A stretch of 64,000 nt of DNA from Incurvaria masculella (lineage: Eukaryota > Arthropoda > Insecta > Lepidoptera > Incurvariidae), in the NCBI GenBank assembly GCA_946894095.1, contig OX335660.1, positions 5,399,001 to 5,463,000 on the forward strand, given 5' to 3'. Numbering within the stretch: position 1 is the stretch's first letter; each line of letters begins with the position of its first letter. The translations under genes and the position numbers were made by a program. The notes under the pieces were generated by a model that did no database searches, was not told the DNA's origin, and saw only the letters and a program-made list of their open reading frames with translations. Below, piece by piece: positions 10,501-20,896 of the stretch.

Positions 10501-13500
10501 CTTACTTACTAGGTGGTAGGGTTTATCCCGCCCGGGTTGGTACCATCGCATTGGATGAACGATGGTCGAAGCGGCAATGAAAATTGTCCGTGTTTTCCAT
10601 GCAGTTCAATGTAGCCGTGCAATATAAGGAAGGTCCTGGCATGGCACCTAGTTCCCATGTGGTGTGTTGGGCTAATACCATGACAGAACTTGTGGTATTT
10701 GCCATCCATGTCCAGTCACATAAAAAAAAAAAGAGGCAGGCAGCTAAATTTTCACAAAGTGTGTATTTATTTTGCCGCTATAACAACAAATAGGTAAAAT
10801 AAAAATTAAAAAAAAGAGTGGACCCATACAAAAAAATAATTTATTTTGTGTTTAATCTTGTACTATGGTACTGAACCCTTCGTGTGCGAGTCCGACTCGA
10901 ACTTGGCCGGTTTTTGAAAACTGGAGACGGCGGGTCCCACAGTAGGCGCGCTCGATGCAATATCACCTCACCTGCAGCAGCTGAGGCAGCTCACCTGGAA
11001 GCAGGATGCTCTTTTCAGGGAGCACCCTCTGCCAAAGCAGCAGGGGCAACAACAGACGGTGGCACGCGCTGCCGACCATGCTGGACGCGAGCAGCGTGAC
11101 CAGGCGCCACGGCCACGCCGCCAGCGGCGCGGGGCCAAGCGCGCGCGCATCGTCAACAGCGCGGCAGATCATGCGTCTGCGCGTTCACAAAATATCAGAC
11201 TAGGCTCGTAGCCTAGTGGCGCGGGGACCGGCCTAGCGTACCAGAGGACTGGGCTCAATTCCGACATGCACCACTGTCTTTCTCTTTCCGAGTTCGATAA
11301 GTGCATTTAGTCACGAATGCAAGCTGCTCCATGGTTCGGAATCCATGTAAAACTGTAGGTCCCCTTCCCCTACTAGGTGGTAGGGTTCAAGCGCGCCCGG
11401 GTTAGTACCATCGCGTTGGATGAAAATATGGTCGAAGCGGCAATGAAAAATTGTCCGTGTTTTACATCCAGTTCAATGTAGCCGTGCTCATAAAGGGAAG
11501 GTCCTGGCATGGCACCTAATTCCTTCGGTAATGTGGTGTTTGTGGTGTTTTGTGGTATTAGCCATCCATGCCAGGTCGCATAAAAAAAAGAAGATTTATG
11601 ATAAAGAATGGTTTAAGCAGCACTTAAATATAGTAATGCGCCGATTAACCGGACACCGGCTATCCGGACGTCCGGTTACCCGTACTCGTATTCGACGCTG
11701 AGCATCCTAGGTCGTAGACAAGTCTAAGTTGCTATGGAACCCAAATTTAAGTCGGTCGACAAAGGCCGAGAGCATGCGCGACGGACACCGAAGCACGCGA
11801 GACAAAATGATCCGACAATGCCTACCTGTTTATGTAGGCTCGTATAGCCTCGTGGCGCGGGAACTTGCCTAGCACACTAGAGGTCTGGGTTCAGCTTTCT
11901 TTCTCTCGCTGAGTTGGATAAGTGATTTTCGTCACGAAAGCGAGCTGCTCCATGGTTCGGAATCCATGTAGGTCCAACAAACTGTAGGTACTACTACTAG
12001 GTAGTAGGGTTTAAGCCCGCCCGGGTTTATATCATCGCAATGGATGACAAGATGGTCGAAGCAGCAATAAATAATTGTCCATGTTCGATGTATCCAGTTC
12101 AATAGAGACGTGCTCATAAGGGTCCTGGCATGGCAACTAATTCCTTCAGTGTATAAGCTAATATCATAACTATATTATATATACTATATATATGTATATA
12201 TATATACTATAATATAGTTATGTACTAATAAGTTAGAAACTAATATTAGAAGTAAATTTTAAGTAATTTTCAGCCAAAGTAATATATTAAGTATATATAT
12301 ATGCATTATTGATTCTACATATATTGAATTCAAACTCGACAAAGGTAAATACTAAGAATTTTTGTACTATACATTCTTTGTACTTTATCTGAATAAAAAT
12401 CTAAATCTGAATATTAATCAAAATGAATGCGATTTTTTTAATAATATGTATAAATATAAATATGTTCGCTCAAATTCTTAGACGAACCTGTTGTTTAAAG
12501 TTAACACTACTTACTTATGCATTGAATGCATTTACACACTATTATTTCACTGAAGATGGATTATCCGGATTTTCGATTGTGCGGACTATCCCTGGCTTCA
12601 ATTATTCCGGATAATCGGCGTTCTACTGTATTGTATTTTACATACGTACCATCACACCAGAGATGATACGCTTCAGTAACAGCATACTTCTTTCTCTCTC
12701 TATCTACAGACATGCATATTTTTATACATCCTCTAACAATACGGGAGTTATGTCCCTACGACACTTTCACTCACTTCCGATCTTTAAAGCTCTTTTGTAA
12801 TTCTTTTTTCGCACATTCGCTCTGCAGGTCAAAGCCAACTCATTCTTTTCAATTCGCGTTTGCGCTATTGCGGAACTTCCACAGAATTTATTTAACTTGC
12901 TTGCCTCTTCTTTTATACCCAAGTCTAGGCGCACACTATCTTAGTGATGACTCGTTCTTCCGTAGTCTGTGCGCTCTTTCCGCCGTACTCTTTTCAGCGC
13001 GTGGAGAACGTCGGTTTGTAAGAAAGCCACATTTTGCGTTACCGAACTGAATTATATTTAGCCTATCCTGTGTCCCGTCCAGGTTTATATACGTGTACTA
13101 AGTTTCATCGAATTCGGGTGGTTGGTTGCAGACTTATGTAGGAACATACATACATACATACAGAAAATATTTTTAAAAATCGACAATTGAATTTTAGTAT
13201 CATGCATAGAATCCACAAAGGCAGTATCTTATTAACTTACTCCATGAAATATACGAGTATCTTACAGATTTATTATTAGTATAGAAGATATACTAATATT
13301 TTTTTAAATTTTAATGTTTGCTGTTACTTCTGCAGCTGAATACGTAATGTTGGTTCCGTAATGTTTGCCTAAAAATATACTGTTTCTACAGAAGGCACAA
13401 AGCGATGCGAGCACAGAAACAGTGTGTTTACTAGAAACAATGCTTCACCATATGTCGATCCATCGAGTAAGGACGGGAGAGGCGATCAAAAGTCATCCGT

Positions 13501-15074
13501 ATAGCGGCAGCGTAGCCACTTTTACGTGAAACTTCGCTTACGAAATACGCCAAAACGTTGCTACGTTGCCGCTATATAGATAAGCGTCATCCATACTCGA
13601 TGTGTCGCTCAGACACCTGTTAACGGCGATCCACACAAGCTTGTCGATGGCGAGCAGCGAAGAGAGGAAGACAAGTGCAGCGCGCACCGCCACCAGGGCG
13701 TCGTCGTCGCTCGGCCGCAGCGCCGCTGCGTAGTGGTACAGCGAGCCCACCGAGTACGTCGAGCACAGCAACAGGAAGCACGCCACCAGCAGCGCTCGTC
13801 TCCGCGTCGCTGTCACAGAAATAGGTCATGTCGCGGAACGATTCCGCGCCATCATGGAGGGCACACTCGTATCCGAGTATACCTCGTATCGTAGGCGATC
13901 CACACGAGCTTGTCGATGGCGAGCAGCGAGGAGAGGAAGACAAGTGCAGCGCGCACCGCCACCAGGGCGTCGTCGTCGCTTCGCCGCAGCGCCGCTGCGT
14001 AGTGGTACAGCGAGCCCACCGAGTATGTCGAGCATAGCAACAGGAAGCACGCCACCAGCAGCGTGTCTCCGCGCCGCTAACACAGAACTAGGTCATGTCG
14101 CGGAACGATTCCGTGCCATCATGGAGGGCACACTCGTATCCGAGTATACCTCGTATCGTAGGCGATCCACACGAGCTTGTCGATGGCGAGCAGCGAGGAG
14201 AGGAAGACAAGTGCAGCGCGCACCGCCACCAGGGCGTCGTCGTCGCTCGGCCGCAGCGCCGCTGCGTAGTGGTACAGCGAGCCCACCGAGTATGTCGAGC
14301 ATAGCAACAGGAAGCACGCCACCAGCAGCGTGTCTCCGCGCCGCTAACACAGAACTAGGTCACGTCGCGGAACGATTCCGCGCCATCATGGAGGGCACAC
14401 TCGTATCCGAGTATACCTCGTATCGTAGGCGATCCACACGAGCTTGTCGATGGCGAGCAGCGAGGAGAGGAAGACAAGTGCGGCGCGCACCGCCACCGGG
14501 GGGTCGTCGTCGCTCGGCCGCAGCGCCGCTGCGTAGTGGTACAGCGAGCCCACCGAGTATGTCGAGCACAGCAACAGGAAGCACGCCACCAGCAGCGTGT
14601 CTCCGCGCCGCTAACACAGAACTAGGTCATGCCGCGGAACGATTCCGCGCCATCTTGAAGGGCTGACCTGTACCCGAGTAAGCTTCCATACGAGTTTTTT
14701 CGAGTGCGAGCAGCGAGTGTAATGCGAGTTGAACTTACATTAATGTGTTCGGCCTTTTTTTATCTTTGGATCTAGAAAAATATAAATTGAGACCATCCAT
14801 TGTATGTAGGAGGAAATGGATATTTGTATTAATATTCGTTAAAAGACATGCAGCGGGAAAAATGTGTGTATTTGATGTAGGTTTAATATTAGAATAAAAA
14901 AATATCATTGGTCATGATAGTTTGAATTAACATTTTTGTCTTACTCATTTTAACAGTGGCTTCAGTGATTCCGAGGCCGACGAAATGGAGCAAGTATTCG
15001 GCAGTGTCTACGAACATGTCTAAAGTGGGCACTTCTGTGAGCCATCGTTTGGTTACTTTCAGTATCTGTAACAT
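7551..15074 (-). CDS. Odorant receptor OR-A (7tm_6), 4 exons, 401 aa
   Basis: Coding exons on the minus strand are 15074-14945, 13809-13617, 11176-10995 and 8251-7551, 1206 nt in all with no internal stop. Splice sites seen are ATGA|GTAAG, CTGTGACAG|CG, AACAG|GTGTCT, GCGCAG|AC, CCAG|GTGAGC and TTTCAG|GT; phases are 1, 2, 1. The start is MLQILKVTKRWL, aligned with the four paralogues. TM1 and TM2 lie in exon 2 (about residues 45-107), TM3 in exon 3 (to 168) and TM4-TM7 in exon 4, which carries SPDYELTY, SVWCSGWEQ and a TM7 ending ILKTCYSIYT. Length and C-terminal layout fit insect odorant receptors, which act as ligand-specific subunits with Orco in the dendrite membrane of olfactory neurons. 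The ligand cannot be read from the sequence. Exon 3 starts RMIC where the others have RREI(C/Y) or RLEI. Intron 1 holds three extra exon-2 copies; introns 2 and 3 hold SINEs and a MITE. Family assignment is secure; the start codon is inferred from paralogues. Confidence 0.9.
9352..9901. mobile_element. TTAA-ended MITE, copy 2
   Basis: Same element as at 1225-1774 in the other orientation, in intron 3 of OR-A. It shares GATCACGCCCATATTTCTTG and GGTCCCAGTGCGCAACAGCA. Confidence 0.85.
10242..10925 (+). mobile_element. TCCG-repeat element interrupted by a 5S-headed SINE
   Basis: The left part (10242-10350) has CTAAGCCTCCGCTGTCCGTC, a (TCCG)n run and ACAGGGCTGTATCTCAT. The right part (about 10733-10925) resumes with GGCAGGCAGCTAAATTTTC and ends GTGCGAGTCCGACTCG...GGCCGGTTTTT. 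The uninterrupted copy at 54447-54722 shows the two parts are adjacent in the original. Further copies: 24478-24795, 25405-25580, 40885-41060 and 57118-57270. Confidence 0.8.
10351..10732 (+). mobile_element. SINE with 5S rRNA-like head
   Basis: After AGCCTCGGTGGCCCAGTGG the head reads CGATCGCTCTCCGAAGTTAA, GCAACGCTGGGTC and GGTCTTGGATGGGTGACC, matching the internal control region of 5S rRNA. The body that follows (TTCGGATTCCACG, ACTAGGTGGTAGGGTTTA, GGTCGAAGCGGCAATGAAAA, GCCATCCATGTCCAGTCACA) is the same as in the tRNA-headed copies, and it ends in an A run. Transcription by RNA polymerase III is expected for an intact copy. It interrupts a TCCG-repeat element in intron 3 of OR-A. Confidence 0.85.
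11203..11590 (+). mobile_element. SINE with tRNA-like head
   Basis: The head GGCTCGTAGCCTAGTGGCGC (A box) and GGGCTCAATTCC (B box) is followed by CACTGTCTTTCTCTTTCCGA and the common SINE body, ending in a short A run. It lies in intron 2 of OR-A. Confidence 0.85.
11836..12170 (+). mobile_element. SINE with tRNA-like head, diverged
   Basis: GGCTCGTATAGCCTCGTGGC and CTGGGTTCAGC form a weakened A/B-box head. The common body follows with deletions and loses its A tail, running into an AT-rich palindrome at 12171-12230. Confidence 0.75.
12171..12232. repeat. AT-rich palindrome
   Basis: CATAACTATATTATA...TATAATATAGTTATG mirrors around a TATATA core, next to a SINE that has lost its tail. Lies in intron 2 of OR-A. 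Confidence 0.75.
13883..14610 (-). pseudogene. Triplicated, frameshifted copies of OR-A exon 2
   Basis: Three units of 267 bp match exon 2 of OR-A: 14610-14417, 14343-14150 and 14076-13883. Each has an acceptor (GTGTTAG|CG) and a GT after ACGAG that could serve as a donor. All three share a 2-nt deletion near the acceptor relative to the intact exon, so entering from exon 1 shifts the frame away from the receptor sequence. They also share a changed end (VWIAYDTR in place of VWIAVNR). The shared defects show that amplification followed the mutation. A fourth fragment is visible at about 14640-14720. The long plus-strand frame across the region is an antisense shadow. Confidence 0.85.
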
Positions 15075-15481
15075 ACTGGTACTGGTCAATTTAATCTATA
15101 GACAGAAAACGTGCTGTTAGAACTGAGTTCGGACCTACGAATGAACTTTTAATATTGCAACTTCGGTTAAGAAATTATGACCATTTTGAAAATTATTTGA
15201 TCAGTTAATTTCGGCTTCTTTCATTTATTAGTCAACACACATACATTTCAACTGCGTGTTCTTGGAAATAATCACTGGAAAAAGTCCGTTCGTTGAAAAA
15301 CTTATTACAAGTTTAGTGAACTCTCATTTGTACTTTTAATTATCTCTCCTAGTCGTAGACAATAGAAATTCAAAAGCGAAGACAATTTATAATTTAATTA
15401 TTAAAAAGAGTTTGTAGACCACAAGGTTGTAGGAATCTACTATGATTATATTTATATTCTATTCTATAATCATGCAAAATT

Positions 15482-15690
15482 TCAGCGCAATGGTGAAACA
15501 TTAATGCATTGTTTTACAAAATATTCTACGTTAACGTGGTAGATGGACTTTTTTGAAAAACAAAAAACAATTGAAAAAAAATTATGCCGCTTTTCAGTAG
15601 TGACCTCAACATGTTTTTCATACTCTTCGACAGCCTCTTCTGTTGATGAAAATAGATGGCCGCATAACGTTCCGATCATGCTTACAATAA
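15482..15690 (-). pseudogene. Fragment of a mariner transposase C-terminus
   Basis: Minus-strand codons encode GHLFSSTEEAVEEYEKHVE and, after a low-complexity stretch, NVEYFVKQCINV. These resemble the end of mariner transposases, where an acidic helix precedes a GEYFEKQ-like motif. Only this tail survives, between OR-A and the jockey-like element. Confidence 0.5.
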
Positions 15691-15749
15691 AAATGCATTG
15701 CTATCTGAACGGAGCCAACACTTAAATATTCAACTCCGTAGTATAAGAG

Positions 15750-15890
15750 GAAGTGGTTAAAGATGGTCGAAGCGGCAATGAAAGTTGTCCATTACAGACG
15801 ATGTAGTTGCGCAAAATTAGAAGGCTCCTAGTTTGACATCTAGTTCCTATGTAGTGTGCTGGGCTTATACAGCGAGCATGGGAGTAACAA
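15750..15890 (+). mobile_element. SINE body fragment
   Basis: Contains GATGGTCGAAGCGGCAATGA and a diverged continuation to GTGTGCTGGGCTTATAC. It is directly upstream of the jockey-like element. Confidence 0.65.
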
Positions 15891-15904
15891 CCGAAAATCG
15901 TTTG

Positions 15905-17990
15905 CATTGGGGCGGCGTATCCAATTTTATTTACACACACAAAATCGATCGGGTCGATCATGGAATACTCTTGCAGAAATTTTTGGACTCGGGTATACAT
16001 GGTGATTTGCACAGATGGTTCTGTTCTTACGTAGTAAAACGTCAACAGGCAGTGGTCGTAGGCGGTTGTCGCGCAAACTTTGTTGAGGTTCCATCTGGAG
16101 TTCCGCAAGGATCACATCTAGGACCACTTTTGTATAATGTGTATATCTATGTCATTCAAAATTGCTTTATATTCTCTGAATGTCTTTTGTATGCAGATAA
16201 CAAGAAAATATACAACGCAGTAAGGAACATAGAAGACTGTCACAAACTCCAAATGGACCTAAATAGGGTCGCAGAATATTGTAACCTAATTAAAATAAAA
16301 ACAAATTTAACAAAAAAAAACCGACTTCAAAGAAAAAGCACTAAAAAGTAAAAAATAATTTCTATTTTTGTAGTTACGATTTCTGTTATTTTTTGAGTCG
16401 GTGTCAGCCGGGGACGCGCTGCGCCAATCAAGAGAACCTAACCTAACCTAACCTAACCTAACCTAACCTAACCTTGGCTGACACCGACTCAAAACATAAC
16501 AGAAATCGTAACTACAAAAATGGAAATTATTTTTTACTTTTTAGTGCTTTTTCTTTGAAGTCGGTTATTTTTTTTTGTTAAATTTGTTTTTTATTTGTTT
16601 ATTTTTAGTGAATCTGAAGTACACTTACTAATTTGTACACGTCCTTTCCAATAAAAAAAGAATCACCGAAATTGGTTGGCGTTATATTGAGTTATTCGTC
16701 CATTTGTCGCGCACATCTTAATACAAATTTAAGACTTTTATGATTTTCTCATGGATATCATTGTCAGAACTTAACCAAATTAAAATGGGACCACTTGGGA
16801 AGCACTAGCTATCATTTAAAGAAATAATCATCAAAATCGGTTCACCCAGGCAAAAGTTATGAGGTAACAAACATAAAAAAAAACAAAAAAAAAACATACA
16901 GACGAATTGATAACCTCCTCCTTTTTTGAAGTCGGTTAAAAAGTGAATGAGGCCAAATGTGAGCGAATCTCGTTTTCCCAAAATAAAACTATTATAAAAC
17001 TTTTGTTATGCGATCAATAACAAAACATTACGTACAGTGTCTGAGGTCCGAGATCTCGGTGCTCTTCTTGACAGATTTTTTTTATTTAATAAACATATAG
17101 ACAATGTTTGTAAAAGAGCATATCGAAATTTAGGTTTCCTTGCTAGGGTTTGCCAACCATTCAATAATCCGGAATGCGTAAAAGCAATATACTATGCTTA
17201 TGTGCGGAGCATTCTGGAGTTTTCTAGTAACGTCTGGTCTCTACAAAATGAAGTTTATAAAACCTGTCTAGAAAGGATACAAAAAAAATTGCAAAAATCT
17301 TAAACTATAGAGCCAAACGAACTTTCAGGCTATCCGATTCCACGGACTACTAAGTCTCGAAGAGCGTAGGACAATGTCGGATATGATGCTATCGTAGAAC
17401 ATAATCAACAGCAACCTGGACTGCCCGGACCTCGTTAATATGATTCGACTTAATGTCCCAAGCCGTCGCACTCGTAAACCATATTTACTTAACATACCCA
17501 AAAGTCAGAAAAATTACACCAAAAATGCTACAATCATTAGAATTTGTGATACTTATAACAAACGATTTGGACACATTGACTTATTTTATAGACATATACA
17601 TATACAAATACACAGACGTTACTTAGGTATTGTCGTCTTTGGCCGGGGATTAATTAATATTAAATAAATGTAAAGCAATTTTATGTTAAGTTTTTTGTTT
17701 TTTTTATTTTATTTTATTTGTTATATTATTCTCATTTACATTATTTTGGTTCAGACTTAAAATCACAGATAACCCACCCTCGGTTTCTCTCTCTCTCTCA
17801 CACACACACACATCTCAAACACACCCTGAAACGCACTCACACACACCCTCACACCCTTCCAATTCCTTTTTTTTATTTGTGAAAACTTATTAGGCTACTT
17901 TTTTATTTTATTGTAATTTGTGAATGAGATGTTTTGTTAGCTGTAAGTTTTCCTTCCAATAAATAAATAAATAAATAAATAAATAAATGT
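15905..17990 (+). mobile_element. Decayed jockey-like non-LTR retrotransposon, split by a foldback element
   Basis: Pieces of one reverse transcriptase are in order. Positions 15930-16300 carry IDRVDHGILLQKFLDSGIHG, PSGVPQGSHLGPLLYN and the active-site box as LLYADNKK (normally ADD). Positions 17035-17303 carry VRDLGALLDRFFLFNKHI and YVRSILEFSSNVW. Positions 17440-17667 carry the C-terminal MIRLNVPSRRTRKPYLLN. The 3' end is a (TAAA)n run at about 17958-17990. Between the first two pieces a foldback element (16305-16940) is inserted. Frameshifts, stops and the ADD to ADN change make it inactive. Confidence 0.8.
16305..16940. repeat. Foldback element with TTAGG-type telomeric repeat in its loop
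   Basis: An inverted repeat of about 100 bp has arms at about 16312-16408 and 16473-16570, each containing ACCGACTTCAAAGAAAAAG and GAGTCGGTGTCAGCC or their complements. Between them, at 16435-16472, are about seven tandem CCTAA units, the complement of the insect telomeric TTAGG. The segment continues to a terminal GAAGTCGGTTA at about 16930-16940. It interrupts the jockey-like reverse transcriptase. A single arm of the same family, without the telomeric block, is at 60229-60355. Confidence 0.8.
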
Positions 17991-18409
17991 GCAACTTATT
18001 AAAGATTACGAATTAGCACAGTTAAAATTCATACAACTTACCATAAGTCACCAATATAATAGTTTGGGTTCTAGAAGAATTAGACTAGATAAATATAATT
18101 ATTATTGCGTTTAATAAAAAGTTAAAATTGCAAAATTTTCCCGTATGGCAGTGTCCAAAAATAAACATTGTATTTACCTTACATTCTTCACATAGAAGTT
18201 TCCGTTCTCCCAATTCGAAATGCACTAGAACCTACCATTCGTTCCTTCTGCCCTTCATTATGTGTAGTGACAAAAAATAGCAAAAGTTTTGTTACTTGAT
18301 ATTCAAAGGTGATAACTTGCTACTTAACCTCCTTTAGGCTCTGTTTTTTGGTAGGAAGGCCCAGCTTATAATAGGTAGCAACCCTATTTGGGACATTGCC
18401 AAAGTGATC

Positions 18410-19085
18410 AGCATGGTTTAAGAACGGCCCGTAAGCTATGCTCCCCATACAAACGTAGTTTACTAATCATTTGGAAACCGCTATTCCAATTAAATTGATA
18501 TTTAATATCTAATATCAGGTAACAAATATCTGTGTCTGCATGCTTTTGTTTTTTTGAAAAATCCAAACCGAATGAAATGAATGCAAACAGAAAATCTTCA
18601 TACGAATTTTGTTTTCTCTGTGGTTTGACCCAGAATACATTTACCGAAAAAACAAAGGCATGCAGACACGGATATTTGTAGCCTAATATTAGATACCAAA
18701 TATCAAGTAAGTTGGAACAGTGGTTTTCAAATCATTAGTAAACTACGTTTGTATGGGAGGCGAAATTTTCAGGTGCTTTGACCCAGAACACATTTACCGA
18801 AAAAACAAAGCCATGCAGACACAGATATTTGTAGCCTAATATTAGATACCAAATATCAAGTAAGTTGGAACAGTGGTTTTCAAATCATTAGTAAACTACG
18901 TTTGTATGGGAGGTGAAATTTTCAGGTGCTTTGACCCAGAATACATTTACCGAAAAAACAAAGCCATGCAGACACAGATATTTGTAGCCTAATATTAGAT
19001 ACCAAATATCAAGTAAGTTGGAACAGTGGTTTTCAAATCATTAGTAAACTACGTTTGTATGGGAGGCGAAATTTTCAGGTGCTTA
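18410..19085. repeat. 153-bp tandem repeat (3 units) plus inverted partial unit
   Basis: Three direct units with a 153-bp period run from about 18620 to 19085 (TTTACCGAAAAAACAAAG, GATACCAAATATCAAGTAAG, AACTACGTTTGTATGGGAGG). The preceding 18415-18560 holds the same sequence in inverted orientation (CATACAAACGTAGTTTACTA, TCTGTGTCTGCATGC). The arrangement could come from an inverted-repeat element whose right arm was amplified. Confidence 0.8.
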
Positions 19086-19094
19086 CGGGGGCCG

Positions 19095-19655
19095 ACCTTA
19101 AGAGTGCCCTTTCCGACAGGACTAACTTGTTAGCGGACATGACACAAAATTGTGCTGATGCGCTCTGGGGCCTTCTCTGTTTCAAATAAAAAGACACTGT
19201 CCGTGATAAGAATGATGCAAAATGTTATGTCCAAAAAACAGTCAATGCGCATATTGTTTAGTTAGATTTACAAAAAATGTAATACAAAACGACTTATAGG
19301 TAAAAATTAATTACGAACGCTGTACTCAAAAATAAAACAAAACCATATTGATCATGGGTCTTTAATGAATAAGCTAGGCTCAATGACTAACCTTTTTTAC
19401 ATATTGTTATCGTTTTGCACACGACCAAACTAATTGTATAAAGCGCGCAAAAAAATTTGATCTTTTACAAAAGTTTTCAAAATTACAAACCAAAGACTAT
19501 TTTACAATGCCAATTGTCATCAAGCATCTAGTTTAATTGAATAAAGCCGTTTTGAGTAATATTTTGGATCTTCAACAAGAAATATGCACATAATCTTCTA
19601 TTCACGATCTTATGGGGAGTTGATCGGCAAGGCAGACAGTTGTGGCTAAGGGTGT
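19095..19655. mobile_element. TTAA-ended MITE, old diverged copy
   Basis: Recognisable by CTCTGGGGCCTTCTCTGTTT, CAATTGTCATCAAGCATCTA and GAAATATGCACATAATCTTC in the order of the family. The terminal repeats are nearly lost, so this is the oldest copy in the window. Confidence 0.65.
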
Positions 19656-20120
19656 TGTTCCAGGCCCACTTCGTGGGTAAATAAGTAAGTTTGCTAGATT
19701 TGTAAAACAGCTTTATTGTTTATTTTCGTGTATATCGTAGAGACAACACAATGTCCACTTCAAGAAAAACATCAGACTTTAACTCCTCATATATGTTACA
19801 AACATCTCATCCTTATTCTCTTTTTACAGTTTGAGAATTTCCTGACATTTCTAAATTTTTGCTGTTCATTAAAAAGTAGTGCCAGCATTCCAGCTCGCAA
19901 GGTCACCCCCTTATCACATTTGTTAACTTTTTTATAAGTGTATATCTGTGAAAATTATAATGTTTTAGAAAAATAGACAATTAACTTTAACAATACCAAA
20001 TTAACTTGTAATTATAACCAATTATATCATTAATTACTGTTTCCCTTATTAGAAGATTATTTTTTGCAAGGAAACGTATTATAATGCCCTTAAACTGAAA
20101 AAAAATACTCCTAAGGCCCT
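19656..20120. other. Intergenic, no supported gene
   Basis: AT-rich. A 73-codon plus-strand frame at 19716-19937 has no recognisable motif and is not annotated. The stretch 17991-18409 is likewise empty. Confidence 0.5.
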
Positions 20121-20472
20121 TTACTCCGGGAGGTCACGACATTTTTGGTCACGATAAGGTAAATGGCTGAATCTGGGTTCACGTGTTAGGGACCAACCCT
20201 CCGATGCTAAATATGTCGGTCTGCCTACGCCAAATGTTTGTATCGCTAAGCAAGCATGTACTGATACTTTCATGATTCCTTATTTGCATCCATTTATCTT
20301 ATTATATATTTATTTGTCACCATAACTACTTTTTCAGGCGCGTTATCTACTTAACGCCACCACTTGAAACAGGCAGACTGACACATTTAGCTTCAGAGGG
20401 TTGGTCTTTATCGCGTGAACCCAGTTTCAGCCATTTACGTTATCGTTACCATTTTTGTCGCGACCTCCTAGG
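20121..20472. mobile_element. MITE with about 100-bp terminal inverted repeats, short copy
   Basis: The left end GGGAGGTCACGAC...TAAGGTAAATGGCTGAATCT is mirrored at the right by AGTTTCAGCCATTTACGTTA and GTCGCGACCTCC. The arms are about 100 bp each. A longer copy is at 53745-54297. No coding capacity. Confidence 0.8.
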
Positions 20473-20586
20473 CTGAGATAAATAGTCGTAACAGAAACTA
20501 ATGCTAATCTCAAAGTATTGCCAATTGACGTCACAAAGTACTACTTTTCGTTAGTCTTAGTTTCTGTTACGACTATTTATCTCAGC
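20472..20586. repeat. Short palindromic element abutting the TIR MITE
   Basis: The arms are GGCTGAGATAAATAGTCGTA ACAGAAACT and its complement at the other end, enclosing about 50 bp containing GACGTCAC. It can fold into a long hairpin and begins where the TIR MITE ends. Confidence 0.75.
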
Positions 20587-20896
20587 CCTAGTCTATTTGT
20601 TGTGACTGAAATGAATCTTGAATTTGTCCCTATTTCCGATATGAAGACATGAAAATACGCGACTACCCCAATTTTTATTTAAGTGAATAAAATGTATACA
20701 ATTTGGCGACTATTACTGTTTACTACTAAACTTGACAATCAACTGACTTTAGCAACCGGCTTTTCAATACCTTGCAGAATCCTTAAATCTTTTAAGACTT
20801 ATCTTTTAAGTATAATTTTCGCTAACTTAAAACAATGTTAAGTGCTAATGTTAAGTTAAGCTAATTCTAGTTAATGCTAAGTGCGTATCACACCAT

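Noticed and set aside
13854..14666. 270-codon plus-strand frame rich in Arg/Ala/Ser
   Set aside because: It is the antisense of three exon-2 duplicates; the periodic composition comes from the 267-bp repeat (267 is divisible by 3).
16435..16472. Chromosome end
   Set aside because: Only about seven CCTAA units, flanked by unique and transposon DNA on both sides, so it is interstitial.
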